Assembly: GCA_029245955.1 (NCBI GenBank)
Contig: JAQWOH010000015.1
Span: 144,999-208,998 of the forward strand
DNA from: Fuerstiella sp.
GTDB taxonomy: Bacteria > Planctomycetota > Planctomycetia > Planctomycetales > Planctomycetaceae
Direction: 5' to 3'
Length of the DNA stretch: 64,000 nucleotides
Shown here: one piece after another, positions 1-7,997 of the stretch
Layout of the letters: each line of letters starts with the position of its first letter
Position numbering within the stretch: position 1 is the first letter of the stretch
The notes under the pieces: model-generated
What the model saw: the letters and a program-made list of their open reading frames with translations, nothing else
The model's database searches: none
What the model was told of the DNA's origin: nothing
Position numbers and translations under genes: made by a program

Positions 1-112
1 CATTGATCTGGTGAGTAAGACAGGCGATCTGAATCTGCGGTGATCCTGTGTCGTTATCGCTCTGTCCGAAGTCTTTGCGAAGCTGCTGCTTCACCTCTGA
101 TGAAATTGCCAT
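1..112 (-). CDS. rpsO: 30S ribosomal protein S15 (N-terminal 37 residues, runs off the window)
   Basis: The reverse strand from 112 reads MAISSEVKQQLRKDFGQSDN and continues with DTGSPQIQIACLTHQIN. The DTGSP-(E/Q)-(V/I)-Q segment is the signature start of ribosomal protein S15, a primary 16S rRNA-binding protein of the small subunit. Only the first 37 codons lie inside the window; the rest is to the left. The ATG at 112-110 is the only sensible start, since the family begins a few residues before the K-Q-Q/F stretch. The next gene (741) is on the opposite strand and diverges from it. In many bacteria rpsO is followed by pnp, which would lie outside this window. Identification is firm despite the short length. 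Confidence 0.93.
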   Translation of the reverse strand, partial: MAISSEVKQQLRKDFGQSDNDTGSPQIQIACLTHQIN

Positions 113-134
113 TCTTAAAACTGTACTTTACTGA

Positions 135-154
135 TGCGACGAAAAGACGTCGCA
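135..154 (-). promoter_or_regulatory. Hairpin in the rpsO leader
   Basis: TGCGACG and CGTCGCA form a 7-bp perfect stem around a 6-base loop, 23 bases upstream of the rpsO start codon. S15 is known to repress its own translation through leader RNA structures in several bacterial phyla, so a leader hairpin here is suggestive. No match to a known S15-binding motif is claimed. Confidence 0.3.
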
Positions 155-728
155 GGCCATCCGACGGGGTGATCAGTGTACGATTCGCCAACAAAAACCG
201 GGTGGTTTAGTTCGACAAACAGCCTCTGAAGCCCTGAAACGACGGAGCTGGACCAACAAGAAAACAGTGAAATCACTATGACTCCACTTTCGAAGCAGCG
301 GATTGTACCGCTGTCTGCCTCTCGATCAATCGAGATCTCGGAATGATCGGCCTGTCAGCCCGTTCTGTACAGGCAAAAGCTCAAATCGCTGTCAAATCCT
401 TCCTCATTCTCCTGCATGCCCTATATTTTCAGGGCCACTTCAAGCGATGGTTCGGGGCCCCGGTCTCGAGAATCATGTGTTTCGAGAGGACGAAGATGCG
501 TCTGGAGAGCTTTCATCGCGAATTATCTCCCGGATCAATGGATCGTTCAGTTTGCCGGGGGACCTGTTACGTTCGGCATCTGACGACCCATACCCCGCCT
601 GTTTGGCCGTGTGGATTTCCTGACGGCAACGATCAAGGCCAGCCCCGCAAACGCTTGATAATCCAGGGATTCGTGGAAATGATGAGTGTATAGATGAGCC
701 GTCCTGACATTCCTGCGCAGACAGAACA
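155..728. other. Intergenic region between divergent rpsO and SMP-30 gene
   Basis: About 570 bases with no convincing gene. Two overlapping forward frames (303-623 and 343-693) are open but have no signal peptide, recognisable motif or family resemblance, and they compete with each other. The stretch should hold the promoters of both divergent genes, but I could not assign -35/-10 boxes with confidence. Confidence 0.5.
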
Positions 729-740
729 GTGAGTCAAGTT

Positions 741-1661
741 ATGTCCAGAATTCGTTCTTCGTACCGTGTTCTGATATTTATTGTGTTCATTCCGACGTGT
801 TCTGCGGAGGAAATTCCGGGAATTGGAACCGTTGGCAAAGTGCGGCGGCTGAATACAGATTTTGCCTTCACCGAAGGCCCAGCCTCAGATACTGCCGGAA
901 ATCTGTACTTTACTGATATTCCCAACAGCCGAATTCACAAACGCGATGTTAAAGGCACGCTGTCCGTGTTCGTCGAACCGTCCGGACACTGCAATGGGCT
1001 GATGGTGGTCGGAAATCGATTGCTGGCCTGCGAAATGGATGGGCAACTGAAAGAGTATAATCTGACGACAGGACAGGAAACGTCTCTGGCCACAGAATAC
1101 AACGGTGCCAGATTCAACGCCCCGAACGATCTGGTGATCGACAAGACAGAGGGCATCTACTTTACCGATCCCCGTTATCGTGCGCCTGATCCGTGGCCTC
1201 AGGGAAAAGAAGCTGTCTACTATCGAGCTGCCGACGGGAAGGTAACACGTTTGATCGAAGACCGAACAGCGCCAAACGGCGTTATCCTGTCTCCGAATGA
1301 GGAAACGCTGTATGTGATTCCCAGCATGGAAAAACAAATGTGGTCGTATCCGGTCGTATCGCCGGGCCGGGTCGGTCCCGGCAAAGTGTTCTGCGAGTTG
1401 ACTCAGCCAAAAGGCAAGGACAATACAGGTGGCGACGGGTTGACAATCGACACAAATGGAAACCTGTATATCACCTCTGCACTCGGCCTGCAGGTGTTCG
1501 CCCCATCGGGCAAGCAGCTGGGCATCATCACGGTTCCGGAACATCCTGCTAATGTTTCCTTCGGCGGTAAAGATCGCAGCACTCTGTTTGTGACCGCTCG
1601 CAAATCACTTTATTCCGTAGAAACTCACGTCAAAGGTCATGTGTTCCGCGGAGGCAAATAA
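741..1661 (+). CDS. Exported SMP-30/gluconolactonase/LRE-family protein
   Basis: A protein of about 306 residues. It opens with a signal peptide (basic MSRIRSSYR, hydrophobic VLIFIVFIPT, likely cleavage after CSA), so it is probably periplasmic or secreted. The mature part has the calcium-dependent six-bladed propeller hallmarks of SMP-30/gluconolactonase enzymes: FTEGPASD near the N-terminus, NGARFNAPNDLVID in the middle, and GGDGLTIDTNGNLYIT near the C-terminus. Family members hydrolyse sugar lactones such as glucono-1,5-lactone; the substrate here is unknown. An upstream GTG at 729 is in frame, but the ATG at 741 gives a normal signal-peptide n-region, so I chose it. The gene converges on the SGNH gene at 1686. 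Confidence 0.85.
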   Translation: MSRIRSSYRVLIFIVFIPTCSAEEIPGIGTVGKVRRLNTDFAFTEGPASDTAGNLYFTDIPNSRIHKRDVKGTLSVFVEPSGHCNGLMVVGNRLLACEMDGQLKEYNLTTGQETSLATEYNGARFNAPNDLVIDKTEGIYFTDPRYRAPDPWPQGKEAVYYRAADGKVTRLIEDRTAPNGVILSPNEETLYVIPSMEKQMWSYPVVSPGRVGPGKVFCELTQPKGKDNTGGDGLTIDTNGNLYITSALGLQVFAPSGKQLGIITVPEHPANVSFGGKDRSTLFVTARKSLYSVETHVKGHVFRGGK

Positions 1662-1685
1662 GGCGGCTGCAGAACAGAGGGGCGG

Positions 1686-2912
1686 TTACCGCTGAGCGAG
1701 ATCAATCGACGTCAGCGCACCTGCGACAGCCTTGGCGTATGCTTCGTACCCGGCCGAAAGTGGATGTCCCTCGTCATAGTTCGGATAGACATCCGGCGTG
1801 TCCCTGACGGCCGATACCATATGCGGTAACACATCCAGAAAACGAATACGGCGTTCCAGCATGGCACGCTGCAGACGGATTCGCACGATTTTCTCATGTT
1901 CAACAATTGATGAAAACTCAGCTGGCCAGTCGTGCTGCACGGCAAGCGAATAGGCTGACTCCCGAGTCGGCAACAGTATCACCAGCAGATCGACTCCATG
2001 ATCGGCACATCGTTGCTTGATGTTCTCCAGGATCCTCAGCGTCCGGGCAAAAGCCGCGCCGATGTCGGGATCATTGGTGTTGAGTTCGGCCAGTCGGTAT
2101 CGCAGGCGACGATCCGTCACAAAAGTCGGATTGAGTAAATGTTCAATCGCGAATCCGGGCGGTTGTGCGGCTCGGGATTGCGCCCAAAGATGTGAGGCCG
2201 CGCTTCCTAACGCCGTGTGATATTTGATTCCATACCGGAAATGGTTGTCAATTTCAGCTGAAGTGTCATACGGCACGATGCCGCGGATGACGTCGCCCAG
2301 GTCGTTGCCGGCATACATTCCAACCACGATCTGTTGGGGCCGCATTTCCAGTGCACGTGACACCAGGATCTCATACTGCAGCGGACCATAGCCTCCGATA
2401 CCGGCGTTGTACACAGACCTGTTCAATTGCCGACCCAGCACGGCCGGCCATGATTGGTCCGCAGCGACATTGAATCCCTGCGTGTGCGAGTCACCAATGG
2501 CCACGATATCAACTCGATCCGGAATTGACGGATTACGAAATCCATTTGCATCAACATCGTGCAGGTCAGGGTCGAGGACATATCCAAGCTCCGCGTGTGG
2601 AATCCGATTCGACGCCATGTTGACCGGAAAATGAGTCAAACACCGCAGCAGGACTTCGCCGGACAGCAGCATCGTGCTGGTGGACACCATCAATGCGGCG
2701 AAACGCAGTCTGATTGGCGGCGACGCCGATCGTGCCAGCCCACAAGTCACGCTGCCAGCTGCCAGTACCACACCGCCGATAAGCCTGGTGCCGATGCCAC
2801 CGGACACAGAAAATGCGACTGCGGCGGCGACCAGAGCGATTCCATACAGCCAGCAGACGAGCGCCCCCAGCAATCGCGATGCCGGAGATAGACGTAGTTT
2901 TGCAGATGACAT
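1686..2912 (-). CDS. Membrane-anchored SGNH/GDSL-type hydrolase-like protein
   Basis: About 408 residues from the ATG at 2912; the frame is open to 2981, but that adds a charged tail before the membrane segments. The N-terminal ~110 residues contain several hydrophobic helices (LLGALVCWLYGIALVAAAV and following). The soluble domain has the block-I motif VAIGDSHTQGF, a block II/III-like YNAGIGGYGPLQYE and GMYAGNDLGD (the N of SGNH), and a C-terminal DEGHPLSAGYEAYA that carries the catalytic Asp/His pair. These are the SGNH hydrolase landmarks, used by acyl esterases and by O-acetyl-modifying enzymes. Membrane anchoring suggests action on cell-surface polymers, but the substrate cannot be inferred. 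It converges with the lactonase-like gene. Confidence 0.75.
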   Translation of the reverse strand: MSSAKLRLSPASRLLGALVCWLYGIALVAAAVAFSVSGGIGTRLIGGVVLAAGSVTCGLARSASPPIRLRFAALMVSTSTMLLSGEVLLRCLTHFPVNMASNRIPHAELGYVLDPDLHDVDANGFRNPSIPDRVDIVAIGDSHTQGFNVAADQSWPAVLGRQLNRSVYNAGIGGYGPLQYEILVSRALEMRPQQIVVGMYAGNDLGDVIRGIVPYDTSAEIDNHFRYGIKYHTALGSAASHLWAQSRAAQPPGFAIEHLLNPTFVTDRRLRYRLAELNTNDPDIGAAFARTLRILENIKQRCADHGVDLLVILLPTRESAYSLAVQHDWPAEFSSIVEHEKIVRIRLQRAMLERRIRFLDVLPHMVSAVRDTPDVYPNYDEGHPLSAGYEAYAKAVAGALTSIDLAQR

Positions 2913-3357
2913 GAACACTTTTGTTCTCTCTCGATCGCAGCCCAGGTTTCCAGACTCCGATTTGAGAACCCCATTCCTCAAACCCCGTCATCGCCACAGA
3001 CCACACCGCCCGAAAACCAGCAGTCTGAAAAAGTGTATTCACGATCCCGAATACGGAGCAACAGGAAGATTTCGGGGCGTCTGCGGTCAGAGGCGTAGTA
3101 TACGGACCAGCGAAAATGCTGGTGCCGGGAAAAACAGAGGTTCTCTGCGGGGCTGTCGGGCGGCCGGCCGGACATCACCATTCCTGAGACGTTAATCAGA
3201 AGTTTGAGCAGGGCTGTTCTCGATGGTTGACCAGCGGCACGACCGACTGCAAAATCGCAGTGCAGTATGAAATCAGTGTCACTGGCAGTATCGGAGACGT
3301 TCTCTGATATCCGACCAGAATTATTTCTCGAAAACGTAGTTCAGCCCCGCCAAACCC
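2913..3357. other. Intergenic region between divergent SGNH and aminotransferase genes
   Basis: About 445 bases separate the two divergent starts. Frames that remain open here are antisense or N-terminal extensions of the SGNH gene with no recognisable motif. No tRNA, clear promoter or repeat was seen. Confidence 0.45.
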
Positions 3358-4545
3358 ATGTATACATCGAAGCTCGTCAATCAGCTCGCTCCTTCCGCCA
3401 CCATTGCCGCCGCCGCCAAAGCGCGTGAACTGCGGGCTCAGGGAGTGAACGTCCTCGAATTCACTCTGGGTGAGCCCGATTTCACGACACCCGCGCACAT
3501 CTGCGAAGCGGGGAAAGCGGCGATCGAAGCAGGCCACACGCATTACACCGCGGCCACTGGAATTCCTGCGTTAAAGGAAGCCATCTGCAGCGCCTTCGAA
3601 CGTGATTATGGTGTTACCTACAAGCCGAACGAAGTGACCGTGAGCAGCGGCGCGAAGCACGCCATTCATAATGTGCTGACGGCGGTGTGTGAACCTGGCG
3701 ACGAGGTCATCATTCCAACACCGTTCTGGGTCAGCTACAGCGCCCTGGTGGAGCTGGTTGGTGCCGTTCCCGTTCTGGTCGACACTCCGGAGAATGCCGG
3801 CTTCTGCATGACGGCCGATCAGTTTCGTGGCGCAATCACCGACAAGACGCGGCTGCTGATGCTGAATAGCCCCAGCAACCCGACGGGGGCTGTCTATCCC
3901 GTTGAGGCACTGGAAGCTCTGGCCGAAGTTGCGGTGGAAAAGGATGTGATCGTCATGTCCGATGAAATCTACGACAAGTTGATCTACGACGGCTTTGCCT
4001 TCAGGTCCTTTGCTTCATTCGGCGAAGACGTAAAGGCCCGCACGATCATTGTGAACGGGGTCAGCAAGGCGTATGCCATGACCGGCTGGCGAATCGGCTG
4101 GACACTGGCTCCGCCGGAAGTCAGCGCTGCCATTAACAGGTTGCAGAGTCAGCAGACATCGAATCCGTGCAGCATCAGCCAGCATGCTGCGATTGCCGCT
4201 CTCAACGGACCACAGGATTGCATCGGAGAAATGCTGGAGCAGTTTCAGGAACGTCGGGAATACGTTCTGAAACGCCTGCGGGCTATGCCGGGACTGAGTT
4301 TCGCTGACCCCGGCGGAGCGTTCTACGCGTTCTTCAATGTCAGCAGTCATTTCGGCCGGGAATTACCCGGCGGAAAAACCGTCGATAACAGCAGCGACTT
4401 CTGCACAGCACTGCTGGAAAATGCGCATGTGGCTCTGGTGACAGGCGATGCCTTTGGTGCTCCTGGTTATGTGAGGTTGTCATTTGCAACCAGCAGGGAT
4501 GTGATTGAAGCCGGGCTGGACGCACTCGAAAAATTTCTCAGCTGA
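3358..4545 (+). CDS. Pyridoxal-phosphate aminotransferase, class I (aspartate aminotransferase type)
   Basis: A 395-residue protein, typical for fold-type I class I aminotransferases. Visible landmarks are LEFTLGEPDFTTP (about residues 33-45), the cofactor-phosphate region VSSGAKHAIHN, the substrate/cofactor motif LNSPSNPTGAVY (169-180), SDEIYDKLIYDG, and the Schiff-base motif VNGVSKAYAMTGWRIGW with Lys237. The subfamily pattern resembles bacterial aspartate (or aspartate/prephenate) aminotransferases, which transfer the amino group between aspartate/glutamate and 2-oxo acids. The ATG at 3358 sits at the expected distance from the first conserved block. The gene is followed by a small membrane-protein gene and queE on the same strand. 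Confidence 0.9.
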   Translation: MYTSKLVNQLAPSATIAAAAKARELRAQGVNVLEFTLGEPDFTTPAHICEAGKAAIEAGHTHYTAATGIPALKEAICSAFERDYGVTYKPNEVTVSSGAKHAIHNVLTAVCEPGDEVIIPTPFWVSYSALVELVGAVPVLVDTPENAGFCMTADQFRGAITDKTRLLMLNSPSNPTGAVYPVEALEALAEVAVEKDVIVMSDEIYDKLIYDGFAFRSFASFGEDVKARTIIVNGVSKAYAMTGWRIGWTLAPPEVSAAINRLQSQQTSNPCSISQHAAIAALNGPQDCIGEMLEQFQERREYVLKRLRAMPGLSFADPGGAFYAFFNVSSHFGRELPGGKTVDNSSDFCTALLENAHVALVTGDAFGAPGYVRLSFATSRDVIEAGLDALEKFLS

Positions 4546-4617
4546 TTTGAAGACCATGGCGACGGTCAGATGACGGGCCGTCACCGGTGTCGTCGAGATC
4601 AGAAAGCCAGTTTGACT

Positions 4618-4914
4618 ATGTGGGCACGTCTTGCAGTTCTCGCGATCATGGGCCTCGTCGCATGGCGATTGCTGCGTTCCCGCTGGGCATTTACGATCGT
4701 TGTTGATAACACGGGCGTAAAATCACATGCTGGTATCAGGACACCACAGCAGCGTCGTCTGTTAAGCCTGTTTCAGCGGACCAGATTCGTCGAAGGAAAA
4801 GTTACGATTCGCGGACGAACAGACCGAAATGGTCAGTTACAACTGACCTTCGTGGGGCCCATGGACGACGTGACAAAACAACAGGTGCGCAACTACCTTG
4901 TGAATGAGCTTTAG
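4618..4914 (+). CDS. Small membrane-anchored protein, DUF3634-like
   Basis: About 98 residues from the ATG at 4618; an upstream in-frame ATG at 4570 would add an arginine-rich, unlikely tail. One N-terminal transmembrane helix (LAVLAIMGLVAWRLL) is followed by a small soluble domain with FTIVVDNTGVKSHAG, GKVTIRGRTDRNGQLQLTF and a C-terminal QQVRNYLVNEL helix. This layout resembles DUF3634-type proteins, which have no assigned function. It lies between the aminotransferase and queE on the same strand, possibly in one transcript. Confidence 0.5.
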   Translation: MWARLAVLAIMGLVAWRLLRSRWAFTIVVDNTGVKSHAGIRTPQQRRLLSLFQRTRFVEGKVTIRGRTDRNGQLQLTFVGPMDDVTKQQVRNYLVNEL

Positions 4915-5020
4915 AGCAGTTTACGTATTGTCGTAGACGATACTGGTTCGTGGGAGTAACGAAACTGCTGTCAATAACGTTCTTCGCGGCCACAAGTCAG
5001 CGTGAAACGCTGTAGTCGGC

Positions 5021-5752
5021 ATGCAGAACATGTCTGATCCCGCATCGGCACCCGATACTGACCTGGTTTCAAAATTGTTCATCTCCGAAATCTACGATTC
5101 CTTTCAGGGGGAAGGCCCCTGGGCCGGCACTGCGTCTCTGTTTGTCAGAACGTCCGGCTGCAATCTGCGCTGCTGGTTTTGCGATACGCCGTACACGTCA
5201 TGGGACCCCCAGGGAGATCAGCAGTCACTGGAACAACTGGCAGAGCAGGTCGCGAACAGCAAGTCACCACATGCCGTGATTACAGGTGGTGAGCCCATGC
5301 TCGCCCCGCAATTGACTGAACTGACCGATATCTGTCGCCGCGAACACAAGTTCATCACCATCGAAACGGCCGGAACTGTCGATCGCGCGGTCGAATGCGA
5401 TCTGATGGCCATCAGTCCGAAGCTGAGAAATTCAACGCCGGATGACGGGAAGTGGGCGGCTCGCCATGAACAGACGCGTCACCAGCCAGCCGTGATTGAG
5501 TCGCTTTTTCGCCGATATAAGTGTATTCTGAAATTCGTGATTGATGTGCAGGAAGACATTTCCGAAGTCGTGAGTTATGTCCATGACTTTCCAGGTGTTT
5601 CGGCCGACGATGTGTGGTTAATGCCTCAGGCGACAACCCCCGAAGAGCTGGCGCAGAAGACGGACTGGGTGAAGGCGAAGGCAGACTCACTGGGCTTTCG
5701 GTTTTCTTCGCGGCTGCACATTGCTCAGTTTGGCAACATGCGCGGCGTGTAA
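5021..5752 (+). CDS. queE: 7-carboxy-7-deazaguanine synthase (radical SAM)
   Basis: A 243-residue protein with the family's start EIYDSFQGEGPWAG followed by the radical-SAM cluster motif CNLRCWFC (Cys47, Cys51, Cys54), then DTPYTSW and TGGEP (SAM binding). QueE converts 6-carboxy-5,6,7,8-tetrahydropterin to 7-carboxy-7-deazaguanine, the step before preQ0, in the queuosine pathway. The CX3CX2C spacing, the SFQGEG substrate loop and the short length distinguish it from pyruvate-formate-lyase activases and other radical SAM enzymes. No other queuosine genes are in the window. The ATG at 5021 or the one at 5030 could be used. Confidence 0.9.
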   Translation: MQNMSDPASAPDTDLVSKLFISEIYDSFQGEGPWAGTASLFVRTSGCNLRCWFCDTPYTSWDPQGDQQSLEQLAEQVANSKSPHAVITGGEPMLAPQLTELTDICRREHKFITIETAGTVDRAVECDLMAISPKLRNSTPDDGKWAARHEQTRHQPAVIESLFRRYKCILKFVIDVQEDISEVVSYVHDFPGVSADDVWLMPQATTPEELAQKTDWVKAKADSLGFRFSSRLHIAQFGNMRGV

Positions 5753-5829
5753 AGAACTGCGGCGCTGGTTAATTCAATATCTGAATGGCGTCCGGCATTG
5801 CCTCCTGCCGGTACGACGAACGGCTCTTC

Positions 5830-6678
5830 ATGAAACTCTCCATTTCAGCTCGCATTGCAGAGTCCTTTCTTTCCAAGGAAGCCGCCGCGCTGTCGTTGTC
5901 AGAACTTGCCGATCTGGCGGTAACCGCCGGTTATGACGCTGTCTGCATGCGCGCATCGCAAATCGGAGTTCACTCGCCACCGGATGAAATTACGGCGGCG
6001 CGCGAGCTGCTCGATGCTCGAAAACTGAGTGTCAGTATGGTGACCGGTGACTTCGACATTGTCTACAACAATGACAACGGTCCGCAGTGCCTGCGTAACA
6101 TCAGGTCACACCTTGACCTTGCCGAAAATCTGGGTGCCCCGCTGATTCGGACCTGCATCAAGACTCCCGCCGATATTTCATGTGCGCGGCGGGCAGCCGA
6201 TGAAGCTGCCGAACGAGGCATACGACTGGCTCATCAGTGCCATGCCGAAAGCCTGTTTGAAACCCCGGACCAGATCGTCGATACACTGCAGAAAATTGAT
6301 CGCCCCAACTTCGGTCTCATCTTCGAAGCAGCCAATCTGGACGAATGCGGCCAGGCCTATGGTCCGGAGGTCATCGGGCGACTGGCACCATGGATTTTTA
6401 ACGTCTATCTGCAGAATCAAAAACTTTGTGCGGACGGCACGGTCACTCTGCAGACATGGTGTCGAGGTCCCGTGTCATTTGACATTCTTCAGATTCACGA
6501 AGCCGGCGGCATCGACTTTGACGCCATCTTTGAGGGCCTGAGTTCAATTGGCTACGACGGTGTGGTTACCGTACATCAGGCGGGGTCAGAACAGGGCCGT
6601 GACCATTCGGTATCGGCCGCAACACGAACCGCCCGATACCTTCAGACCTGCATCGGCCCGCGAGCCGATGCAGGTTGA
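5830..6678 (+). CDS. Sugar phosphate isomerase/epimerase-like TIM-barrel protein
   Basis: About 282 residues from the ATG at 5830 (MKLSISARIAESFLSK); the frame is open from 5785, but the extra 15 residues are not family-like. The pattern LADLAVTAGYDAVCMR, SHLDLAENLGAPLIRTCIK, LAHQCHAESLFETPDQIVDTL, FGLIFEAANL and the C-terminal IGYDGVVTVHQ matches the xylose-isomerase-like (AP endonuclease family 2) TIM-barrel superfamily common in planctomycetes. The histidine and glutamate residues on these strands would bind a divalent metal. There is no signal peptide, so it is cytoplasmic. Its neighbours (lactonase-like, Gfo/Idh/MocA) point to sugar or polyol catabolism, but the substrate is unknown. Confidence 0.75.
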   Translation: MKLSISARIAESFLSKEAAALSLSELADLAVTAGYDAVCMRASQIGVHSPPDEITAARELLDARKLSVSMVTGDFDIVYNNDNGPQCLRNIRSHLDLAENLGAPLIRTCIKTPADISCARRAADEAAERGIRLAHQCHAESLFETPDQIVDTLQKIDRPNFGLIFEAANLDECGQAYGPEVIGRLAPWIFNVYLQNQKLCADGTVTLQTWCRGPVSFDILQIHEAGGIDFDAIFEGLSSIGYDGVVTVHQAGSEQGRDHSVSAATRTARYLQTCIGPRADAG

Positions 6679-6779
6679 CGCCGGGAATATGACAGGTCGC
6701 TCCCGTTGATCGCTGGAGTTGGCGGACCTGCGGCTCGTATTCAAGAGGAACGGTCTAACGCTTTCGTAAGAATGTAGAC

Positions 6780-7894
6780 ATGAAACTTTGCGTGTTGACA
6801 ATACTTTTTGCAATGCTGTCTCAATCCGTCATTGCCCGGCAGCAAATGAGGGAAAAGTCGTTCTATTTCCCAGCAGAAGGCGAGTGGCAAAAAGTTTCAC
6901 CGGAATCATTGAACCTGGACGCAGCAGCGCTGAACACGGCCCTTGAGTTCGCGATGGATTGGAAGTCTTCCAGTGTGATTCTTCTGCACAAAGGCCGGAT
7001 TCTGGCTGAGCGCCATCAGGACGTCGTGTCGCCGTCACGTCGATATCAGGGCACGCTGCATGGAAAAACGGCATTGTCTCACGTGGTCGAAGACGTCGCT
7101 TCCTGTCAGAAAAGTGTGACTTGTGTTCTTGTGGGAATTGCACAGTGTCACTCAGTGACACTGTGCAACAGCATCTTGGAACAGGCTGGTCACAGGCCAC
7201 GCCTGAACAGGAATCCAGAATTACACTGCATCATCTGATCACGATGAGCAGCGGACTCAGCGAGCGTCTGAAGTACGTCGCACCGGCGGGAACAAAGTGG
7301 ACGTATAACACCACGGCCTACTCGCGCAGTCTGACAGTGGTTGCAAAAGTGGCGGGAATGACAGCCAATGAAGTCACCAGAAAATGGTTGACCGGACCAC
7401 TGGGAATGAACAATTCCAAATGGGTAGATCGCAAATTGCCTTCTGATTCGACAGTTGCGGCAAATCGATACGGATTTGCAACATCGGCCCGTGATCTGGC
7501 CCGATTCGGATTACTGATGCTGGCGAACGGTCACTGGGAGAACAGAGTCATTCTGTCTGATCAGAAATTCCTGAAGTCCGCTACGTCGCCATCACAGAAG
7601 TTAAATCCGTCCTATGGATATCTGTGGTGGTTGAACGGTCAGCAGTTTGCGCTCAGAGGCAGTCGTCGTGCGACGGGTTCACTTGTTCAGACGGCACCGA
7701 AGGATCTGTTTTCTGCCCGGGGAGCTCTGGGACGCCGCTGCAGCGTCAGTCCGTCGTGGCAATTGGTGATGGTCAGACTTGGTGATGTGCCGGACAGGAC
7801 CGGCGAACCGCAGTTTGATCAGCAGTTCTGGCGTCTGCTGATGAAGTTCCGCAGCCGGAATCGTGACGCCATCCACAAGACGCATCCTGAGTGA
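6780..7894 (+). pseudogene. Frameshifted serine beta-lactamase-family (class C-like) hydrolase
   Basis: Two frames together make one exported penicillin-binding-protein-like hydrolase. The first (6780 to about 7145) has a signal peptide (MKLCVLTILFAMLSQSVIA), VILLHKGRILAERH and the catalytic SxxK region DVASCQKSVTCVLVGIAQ. The second (from about 7145, frame shifted) continues VSLSDTVQQHLG, LHHLITMSSGL, WTYNTTAYSR (the YxN-type motif), GPLGMNNSKWVD, YGYLWWLNG and VMVRLGD. The join lacks the few residues normally found between GIAQ and VSLSD, so bases were lost and the frame changed. The break lies inside a perfect 31-base palindrome. Either the gene is inactivated or the palindrome produced an assembly error. 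Confidence 0.75.
7138..7168. repeat. Perfect palindrome at the frameshift point
   Basis: TTGCACAGTGTCACT (7138-7152), one central C, then AGTGACACTGTGCAA (7154-7168): 15 bp of perfect inverted repeat with a 1-base spacer. It lies exactly where the beta-lactamase-family frame breaks. Confidence 0.95.
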
Positions 7895-7997
7895 AAACAC
7901 ATTCCTGGCCAGTCAACTTGAACGTCCGAACGGGGCAGCCCATACTCAGTGAAATAACCTCTCGTTTGCGGACGGATAAGTCGTACTTCTCCAGGGA

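Noticed and set aside
303..693. Two overlapping forward open frames upstream of the SMP-30 gene
   Set aside because: They compete for the same DNA and have no motif, signal peptide or plausible hydrophobic pattern.
885..1544. Long antisense frame of 219 codons opposite the SMP-30 gene
   Set aside because: The sense strand has clear family motifs, and the antisense protein is rich in Arg/His/Cys with no motif. It is a shadow of the real gene.
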